Positions 6,927 to 10,696 of a DNA stretch of 10,696 nt are shown here, piece by piece (the stretch's first letter is position 1; every line of letters begins with the position of its first letter). Source of the stretch: JBIQLO01 sp044464175. GTDB taxonomy: Bacteria; Planctomycetota; Phycisphaerae; Tepidisphaerales; Tepidisphaeraceae. The position numbers and the translations under genes were made by a program. The stretch lies in the NCBI GenBank assembly GCA_044464175.1, contig JBIQLO010000138.1, positions 1-10,696 on the forward strand. Reading direction: 5' to 3'. The notes beneath the pieces are model-generated. The model saw nothing but the letters and a program-made list of their open reading frames with translations. It was not told the DNA's origin and did no database searches.

Positions 6927-6943
6927 GGTCCGCCCCGCGGACC
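6927..6943 (-). repeat. REP-like hairpin just upstream of the cpaE start
   Basis: A perfect 7-bp inverted repeat GGTCCGC / GCGGACC with a CCC loop on the plus strand (GGG on the transcribed minus strand). It ends 15 bases before the cpaE ATG and lies just upstream of its GGAG site (6919-6922). The GTAGGGTCCGC...GCGGACC form looks like a dispersed extragenic palindrome; copy number cannot be judged from one window. Confidence 0.6.
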
Positions 6944-6989
6944 AGCCCTTTGGCCTCTCTGACTACTCACCTGCGGCAGCCGCCGACGG

Positions 6990-8510
6990 CTACTTCGCCT
7001 CGGTGAACCCATGCTCACCCACATACCGCGCCGGCGGCGTCGCCGGCCGCGTCGTCGGCCCGCCCAGGTCCCCCTCCGTGAACAACTGCGCCTCGGTCGG
7101 GTCGCGCCAGTGCTCGCCCGGCAGGGTCGGCACCTGGTCCGGGTTCATCCCGCTCACCAGATACGGCGTCACCAGCACCACCAGCTCCGTCTGCTTCTTC
7201 TGATACCGCACCGACCGGAACAGCGCCCCCAGCACCGGGATGTCTCCCAGCAGCGGCGTCACGCTTCGATTGGCCGTCACGTTGTTCTGGAACAACCCGG
7301 CGATGGCGAACGTCTGCCCCTCGCCCAGTTCGATCGTCGTGTTCACCTTCCGCGTCGTCAGCCCCGGCACCGTCACGCCCCCCACCTGCGTCCCGGTCGA
7401 GAAATCCAGCTGGCTCACCTCCGGCGCAACCTTCATCCGGATCAGCCCATCCCCCAGCACCACCGGCGTCATGTTCAGCCGCACGCCGAACTCCCGGTAT
7501 TCGATCGTCACCGTGTTTCCCCCGCTCCCCGGCTGCGGCACCGGCACCGGAAACTCACCCCCCGCCAGGAAGCTCGCCTCCTGCCCGCTGATCGCGATCA
7601 GGTTCGGCTCCGCCAGGATGCGCATCAGCCCGTTGTTCCGCAGCGCCGACAGGTAGTACGAGAACGCCGTCCCTCCCATCCTTCCCGCCCCGAACACCGA
7701 CACCGTGCTCGGCGGCGTCGGCGAGAGCAACTGCGGCGGCGCGGCTCCCCCGCCTCCGGCCAGCCCCAGCGGCGCGATCTGCCCGACGTTGCTGCCGAAG
7801 CTGAACGTCCCATCGCTCATGCCGAAATTCATCCCCAGCGCCGACTCGGCCGATCGCGACACCTCCGCGAAACGCACCTTCAGCATCACCTGCTGCCCCC
7901 CCGCCACCTGCAGGAAGTTCAGCACCTTCTTCCCGTACGGCGTCGCCACCTGCACCGCCTGGTCCGCCGTCTCCAGCGACGGCACCGACCCGCGCAGCGC
8001 GATCGACCCATTCACCGCCGACACCTCGATCTTCGACCCGGGAAACATCCCCTTGATCTGCTCCCGCAGCGCGTCCAGGTCCACCTGCACCGTCACATCC
8101 ACCACCTGCGTCCGGTCCTGGTCATCCCACACGATCAACTGCGCCGCCCCCGCCTTCTTGGCCGTCAGCAGGAACGACCGCGGCCCCAGCAGGTTCACAT
8201 CCGCCACCTCGGGCTGCGATACGCTCACCCGCTTGTACGCCCGATCGGTCTGCAGCACCTGGCTCTTGTTCACCGTCAGCACGATCTTTCCATCCTGCAG
8301 CCCGCTGACGATCAGCCGTGCGTCACCGGTGGACGGGGCCGTGGACCCCGTCGACTCCACCGCCGCCTGCTTCACCACCGCCTGCCTCGTCTGTCCGTTC
8401 GCCTGTGCCCCGAGCATCAGCGCCCCGGCCACCGCCACCCCGCACGCCGCCACCATCCGTCCCCGCCGCGACGCCCGCGCCATCCGTCGAATGATCTGTT
8501 TCTGGTTCAT
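6990..8510 (-). CDS. cpaC: Tad pilus outer-membrane secretin CpaC/RcpA
   Basis: 506 residues. Forms the ring-shaped outer-membrane channel for the Flp pilus. A basic N-terminus and hydrophobic stretch (19-35) end in AQA-NGQ, a plausible Sec signal cleavage near residue 37. A pilus/secretin N-domain follows (about 75-143: NKSQVLQTDRAYKRVSVSQP at 81-100, PRSFLLTAKKAGAAQLIVWD at 110-129), then a BON-like domain (about 144-200, with GSIALRGSVPS at 168-178). The secretin core spans about 205-452: QQVMLKVRFAEVSR (206-219), MRILAEPNLIAISGQEASFLAGGEFPVPV (296-324), VPGLTTRKVNTTIELGEGQTFAIAGL (381-406) and LLGDIPVLGALFRS (420-433), ending TELVVLVTPYLV (441-452). A 54-residue proline-rich tail follows. 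ATG at 8508-8510; its ribosome binding site AAGGA is part of the heptamer repeat upstream. Confidence 0.96.
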   Translation of the reverse strand: MNQKQIIRRMARASRRGRMVAACGVAVAGALMLGAQANGQTRQAVVKQAAVESTGSTAPSTGDARLIVSGLQDGKIVLTVNKSQVLQTDRAYKRVSVSQPEVADVNLLGPRSFLLTAKKAGAAQLIVWDDQDRTQVVDVTVQVDLDALREQIKGMFPGSKIEVSAVNGSIALRGSVPSLETADQAVQVATPYGKKVLNFLQVAGGQQVMLKVRFAEVSRSAESALGMNFGMSDGTFSFGSNVGQIAPLGLAGGGGAAPPQLLSPTPPSTVSVFGAGRMGGTAFSYYLSALRNNGLMRILAEPNLIAISGQEASFLAGGEFPVPVPQPGSGGNTVTIEYREFGVRLNMTPVVLGDGLIRMKVAPEVSQLDFSTGTQVGGVTVPGLTTRKVNTTIELGEGQTFAIAGLFQNNVTANRSVTPLLGDIPVLGALFRSVRYQKKQTELVVLVTPYLVSGMNPDQVPTLPGEHWRDPTEAQLFTEGDLGGPTTRPATPPARYVGEHGFTEAK

Positions 8511-8513
8511 AGC

Positions 8514-8562
8514 TTTGTCCTTTGCCTTCCCTCAGCCCTTTGCCCTTTGCCCTCTGCCAAGG
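8514..8562 (-). repeat. Heptamer tandem repeat in the cpaB-cpaC spacer, containing the cpaC ribosome binding site
   Basis: Plus-strand sevens: TTTGTCC, TTTGCCT, TCCCTCA, GCCCTTT, GCCCTTT, GCCCTCT, GCCAAGG. On the coding strand this is a run of GGCAAAG-type units. The unit nearest the gene supplies AAGGA, 7 bases from the cpaC ATG, and other units offer further GGG/AAGG stretches. The repeat takes up almost the entire 57-bp spacer between cpaB stop and cpaC start. Confidence 0.72.
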
Positions 8563-8567
8563 GTCAA

Positions 8568-9491
8568 CTATTCCGCCACGCTCGACACCGCCATCTTCGC
8601 CGGCATCTCAAAAATCACCGTGCTCTCATTGGCGCCCCGGATCAGCTGCACCGTTCGCCGAACCTTCGGCTCCGCCTCGGTCTGCGCGGCCGCCGGACGC
8701 GTCGCCGGCATCTGGATTTGCACCACCGGCACCGCCGCCCCCTTCTCCTTCCGGTCCTGCGCCGACTTGCCGCGCAACTCCGCCAGCGTCACCCCAGGCG
8801 TCTTCACCGGCGCATCATCCTTGCCGCCCCGCAGCACCAGCCACGGCCGCCCGCTCTCCGACGCCAGTTGCATCAACTCCGCCTCCTTCGGCGTCGCCAG
8901 CAGCGTCACGCTCCGCGGCAGCGACGGCTCGCTCCGTCCATCCTTGTTATCCTTGTTCTCCGGCCGCACCCGCAGGCTCTGCCCCACCGCCTTCACCTCC
9001 AGGTTCTGCGCCACCGTCCGCGTCGTCGTCTCATCCTCCCCCTCCTTGCGCAGCGTCGCCAAAACGTCCACCCGGCATCCCGGGATCAACAAGCCCCCCA
9101 CCCCGCTGAATTCATTCACTTCCAGCGTGATCGCGCGCATCCCCTCAGGAATCAGCGATTGCAGCCCGCCACCGCTCCCGGCCGGCGCCAGCAGCGAACC
9201 CACCACCGCCTGCTCCTTCCCCAGCCCCGCCACCGTCACCCGCCCCACCAGGTCCGATAGCTGCCCAAACGTCCCCGCCGCCGACACATCCGCCGGAATC
9301 GACTGCAGCCGCAAATCGTCGGCCCGCAATGTCGTCCCCGGCGCCACATCATGCGACGCCACCACAATTTGCCGCATCGGCGTCACCGCCTTGGGCGCAT
9401 GCTCTTTGACCATAAACTTCTTGGCCGCCAGCGCCGCCGCCAGACCCAGCCCAACCGCCACCGCCAAGGGTGCCCATGTCTTTGCGTTCAT
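8568..9491 (-). CDS. cpaB: Tad pilus assembly protein CpaB/RcpC (SAF domain), first gene of the operon
   Basis: 307 residues. An inner-membrane-anchored periplasmic protein of the Tad machine, thought to link the inner-membrane complex to the secretin. Residues 7-24 form the N-terminal signal anchor. A SAF domain covers about 40-104 (RQIVVASHDVAPGTTLRADDL at 40-60, DLVGRVTVAGLGKEQAVVGSLL at 80-101). The CpaB/RcpC domain follows at 117-222: GMRAITLEVNEFSGVGGLLIPGCRVDVL (117-144) is the family hallmark, then TVAQNLEVKAVGQ (159-171) and SVTLLATPKEAELMQLASESG (194-214), as in relatives. The last 85 residues are polar and low in conservation, with a short RRTVQLIRGAN segment (278-288). The ATG at 9489-9491 has AGGAG 5 bases upstream (9497-9501). 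It is divergent from purQ across 171 bp. Confidence 0.95.
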   Translation of the reverse strand: MNAKTWAPLAVAVGLGLAAALAAKKFMVKEHAPKAVTPMRQIVVASHDVAPGTTLRADDLRLQSIPADVSAAGTFGQLSDLVGRVTVAGLGKEQAVVGSLLAPAGSGGGLQSLIPEGMRAITLEVNEFSGVGGLLIPGCRVDVLATLRKEGEDETTTRTVAQNLEVKAVGQSLRVRPENKDNKDGRSEPSLPRSVTLLATPKEAELMQLASESGRPWLVLRGGKDDAPVKTPGVTLAELRGKSAQDRKEKGAAVPVVQIQMPATRPAAAQTEAEPKVRRTVQLIRGANESTVIFEMPAKMAVSSVAE

Positions 9492-9542
9492 AGCCTCTCC
9501 TAAATCAGATACCCCCGATCATTGTCGGATAGGAAAGATGGA

Positions 9543-9588
9543 CGGTTTAGGAGGAATATTCCCCGCATGTCCAATTCCCCCCAAACCG
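9543..9588 (-). promoter_or_regulatory. 15-bp inverted repeat, possible RNA structure in the pilus operon leader
   Basis: Arms 9543-9557 and 9574-9588 pair at 13 of 15 positions around a 16-base loop. The two mismatches (9549/9582 and 9552/9579) are A-C on the plus strand but U-G in a minus-strand transcript, so an RNA from the pilus side could pair along the full arm. It lies 52-97 bases before the cpaB ATG. It could be a leader regulatory hairpin or part of a dispersed intergenic repeat. A second, short hairpin (GCGT 9589-9592 with ACGC 9598-9601) follows it. Confidence 0.5.
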
Positions 9589-9613
9589 GCGTTCTTTACG
9601 CTTGGAATATTCC
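9553..9613. repeat. Two identical palindromes GGAATATTCC, 51 bp apart
   Basis: Perfect 10-bp palindromes at 9553-9562 and 9604-9613, each followed by CCCC, in the divergent cpaB/purQ spacer. A related half, AATTCCCCCC, lies between them at 9573-9582. The 51-bp spacing is close to five helical turns, so a dimeric regulator could bind both on one face. The first copy overlaps the 15-bp inverted repeat and lies between a TGGACA box (9568-9573) and a weak TAAACC box (9544-9549) on the minus strand. Confidence 0.6.
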
Positions 9614-9627
9614 CCCCGCCCCCAAAA

Positions 9628-9655
9628 TTGAATTTCCCTCCCGCCGATTTACCAT
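9628..9655 (+). promoter_or_regulatory. Possible purQ promoter giving a leaderless transcript
   Basis: TTGAAT (9628-9633) and TACCAT (9650-9655), each matching 4 of 6 sigma70 consensus positions, are 16 bases apart. Transcription would start at about 9661-9663, on or next to the purQ ATG. No Shine-Dalgarno-like purine run exists in the 30 bases before that ATG, which fits a leaderless mRNA. Confidence 0.33.
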
Positions 9656-9662
9656 ACGCCCC

Positions 9663-10472
9663 ATGACACCCCGCACCCTCATCCTCCGCACCGCCGGCAC
9701 CAACTGCGATGTGGAGACCGCCCATGCCTTCGCCCTGGCCGGCGCCCAGCCCCACGCCGTCCACCTCAACCGCCTCCTGGAGAACCCCCGGATCATGGAT
9801 GACTACCAGATTCTGGCCCTCCCCGGCGGCTTCAGTTACGGCGATGACATCGCCGCCGGAAAAATCCTGGCCACCCAGATCAATCTCCGCCTGGCCGACG
9901 CCTTCCACCAGTTCCTCGACGCCGGCAAGCCGATCATCGGCATCTGCAACGGCTTCCAGGTCCTGGTCAAAACCAACCTCCTGCCCGGCCCCATCGCCGG
10001 ACGCACCGGCCAGTCCGCCACCCTGGCCCACAACGACGCCCACCGCTTCATCGCCCGCTGGGTCCACCTGGCCTCTAAAAGCCGCAAGTGCATCTGGACC
10101 AAAGACTTGGAATCCCCCCTGTTCATCCCCATGGCCCACGGCGAAGGCAAATTCATCCCCGCCGATCCTGCCGTCCGCCAGGCGTTATGGGATAACGACC
10201 AGGTCGCCCTGACCTACGCTCGCGCGGATGGCTCACCCGCCAACGGCCAGACCCCCGACAACCCCAACGGCTCCGTGGACGACATCGCCGGCATCACCGA
10301 CCCCACCGGCCTGATCCTGGGCCTCATGCCCCACGCCGAACGCCACGTCCACCCCACCCAGCACCCGGAGCGCCTCGTACGCGTCCGCGACGCACTTAAT
10401 CAGCAGATCGCGCTCCTTCTCCACGACGTTCAGCTCTTGAGTTTGAGCCATTACTTCCTCCCGATGTGCTGA
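9663..10472 (+). CDS. purQ: Phosphoribosylformylglycinamidine synthase, glutaminase subunit, with replaced C-terminal end
   Basis: 269 residues as read. PurQ releases ammonia from glutamine for PurL in the fourth step of purine synthesis. Class I glutaminase features are intact: TLILRTAGTNCDVETAHAF (5-23), the oxyanion region LALPGGFSYGDDIAAGK (51-67), the nucleophile elbow GICNGFQVL with Cys95, MAHGEGKF (157-164), NPNGSVDDIAGITDPTG (200-216) and LMPHAERHVHPTQHP (221-235), whose His224 and Glu226 complete the triad (the usual Pro between them is Ala). ATG 9663 is chosen because the family starts just before the LILR strand; the frame is open upstream to 9522. After residue 238 (base 10376) the normal C-terminal helix is missing; the remaining 31 residues are antisense of another gene start. 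The protein may be truncated and inactive, or the join may be artificial. Confidence 0.93.
   Translation: MTPRTLILRTAGTNCDVETAHAFALAGAQPHAVHLNRLLENPRIMDDYQILALPGGFSYGDDIAAGKILATQINLRLADAFHQFLDAGKPIIGICNGFQVLVKTNLLPGPIAGRTGQSATLAHNDAHRFIARWVHLASKSRKCIWTKDLESPLFIPMAHGEGKFIPADPAVRQALWDNDQVALTYARADGSPANGQTPDNPNGSVDDIAGITDPTGLILGLMPHAERHVHPTQHPERLVRVRDALNQQIALLLHDVQLLSLSHYFLPMC
10368..10451 (-). pseudogene. Start of an unrecognised minus-strand gene, cut off at the purQ junction
   Basis: From ATG 10449-10451 the minus strand encodes about 28 credible residues, MAQTQELNVVEKERDLLIKC followed by VADAYEAL, a charged amphipathic helix-like start. A very good ribosome binding site GGAGG (10457-10461) sits 5 bases upstream. 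Beyond base 10368 the frame stays open to 10233 but is simply the antisense of purQ (glycine- and valine-rich, HGAVGVVGGLAVGG), so the true downstream part is missing. I do not recognise the family; the fragment could begin a small regulator, a transposon protein or a phage protein. Either the gene was broken by recombination or the window joins two unrelated sequences here. Confidence 0.5.
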
Positions 10473-10696
10473 GCCGCCGCTCCTCCGCTACGCAGATCGA
10501 CGGCTCGCCGAGCCCCGCGCATTCGAGCGCCATACATGGCTGCCGTCGTCGTAGCAAGGCACCTTCACGCCGTGCACGTTCGCGAAGCGACGAGCAAGAC
10601 AGAGTCAGACCGCCCGTGCCAAAGCTGGACGCTCCGAGATCGGCGCGCCGTCAGAGAACTGGGAAGCGCGCGCCAGGCAACTGCGCCCTGCGCCGT
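10452..10696. other. Unassigned right end
   Basis: 245 bp with no convincing coding region on either strand; all frames are short or arginine- and alanine-rich shadows. The strong excess of C over G seen on the plus strand elsewhere fades here (C and G roughly equal in 10561-10680). The minus strand contains the GGAGG site of the fragment ending at 10451, so this is probably upstream sequence of that gene. No tRNA, IS end or repeat recognised. Confidence 0.5.

Noticed and set aside
9549..9569. AGGAGG followed by an in-frame ATG at 9567 as the purQ start
   Set aside because: It would add 32 residues absent from the family, the spacing of 12 bases is long, and the AGGAGG is part of the inverted repeat. 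The ATG at 9663 fits the family start. It stays possible if transcription begins upstream.
7011..9666. Very long open frames on the plus strand opposite cpaC and cpaB
   Set aside because: They are rich in Arg, Pro and His or Ser, Thr and Cys, have no domain pattern, and mirror GC-rich minus-strand genes with strong secretin and CpaB motifs. They are antisense shadows.
9519..10139. Minus-strand 206-residue open frame opposite purQ
   Set aside because: It is glycine- and valine-rich low-complexity sequence lying under the clear PurQ motifs on the other strand, and has no ribosome binding site of note.
10451..10537. 28-residue minus-strand frame whose TAA overlaps the ATG of the right-end fragment
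   Set aside because: The TAATG overlap suggests translational coupling, but the frame is short, arginine- and alanine-rich and has a stop shortly upstream.
1..10696. tRNA, rRNA, CRISPR array, insertion sequence or transposase gene
   Set aside because: No cloverleaf, rRNA-like stretch, regular repeat-spacer array or transposase motif was found by reading both strands.

Overview
The window is a GC-rich (about two thirds G+C by eye), tightly packed bacterial region dominated by a Tad/Flp (type IVc) pilus assembly operon on the minus strand. The gene content, the long PurQ with its 'GTNCDVE' start, and the short degenerate heptamer repeats filling gene spacers suggest Planctomycetota, possibly Phycisphaerae. 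That placement is inference from protein style; no rRNA or other marker gene is present.

Layout from left to right. At 1-463 (minus) lies the N-terminal 154 residues of homoserine dehydrogenase, cut by the window edge. It sits downstream of a SAM-dependent methyltransferase (535-1356, minus). A 335-bp spacer (1357-1691) holds a strong 13-bp-stem hairpin that probably ends the pilus operon. The operon occupies 1692-9491 and is transcribed right to left: cpaB (inner-membrane/periplasmic SAF protein), cpaC (outer-membrane secretin), cpaE/tadZ (ParA/MinD-like localisation protein with a degenerate receiver domain), cpaF/tadA (motor ATPase), tadB and tadC (platform proteins), and a small lipoprotein with a CpaD/OmpA-like fold pattern. 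Divergently, on the plus strand, is purQ (9663-10472), the glutaminase subunit of FGAM synthase in purine biosynthesis.

The pilus genes make one machine. CpaF powers subunit assembly through the TadB/TadC platform, CpaE places the complex, CpaB links inner-membrane and periplasmic parts, and CpaC forms the outer-membrane exit channel, perhaps helped by the lipoprotein. The pilin, prepilin peptidase and TadE/F/G-type pseudopilins are not in the window and must be encoded elsewhere.

I found no clearly new biological system. The points most worth a second look are: (i) the spacers inside the operon, several of which hold heptamer-periodic repeats or perfect hairpins that can fold in the transcript; (ii) a structured cpaB/purQ divergent spacer with two identical 10-bp palindromes 51 bp apart and a 15-bp inverted repeat whose only mismatches become G-U pairs in the minus-strand RNA; (iii) the right end, where purQ loses its family C-terminus and runs into the well-formed start of an unrelated minus-strand gene, with a change in base skew. 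The last could be a real rearrangement or a chimeric join.
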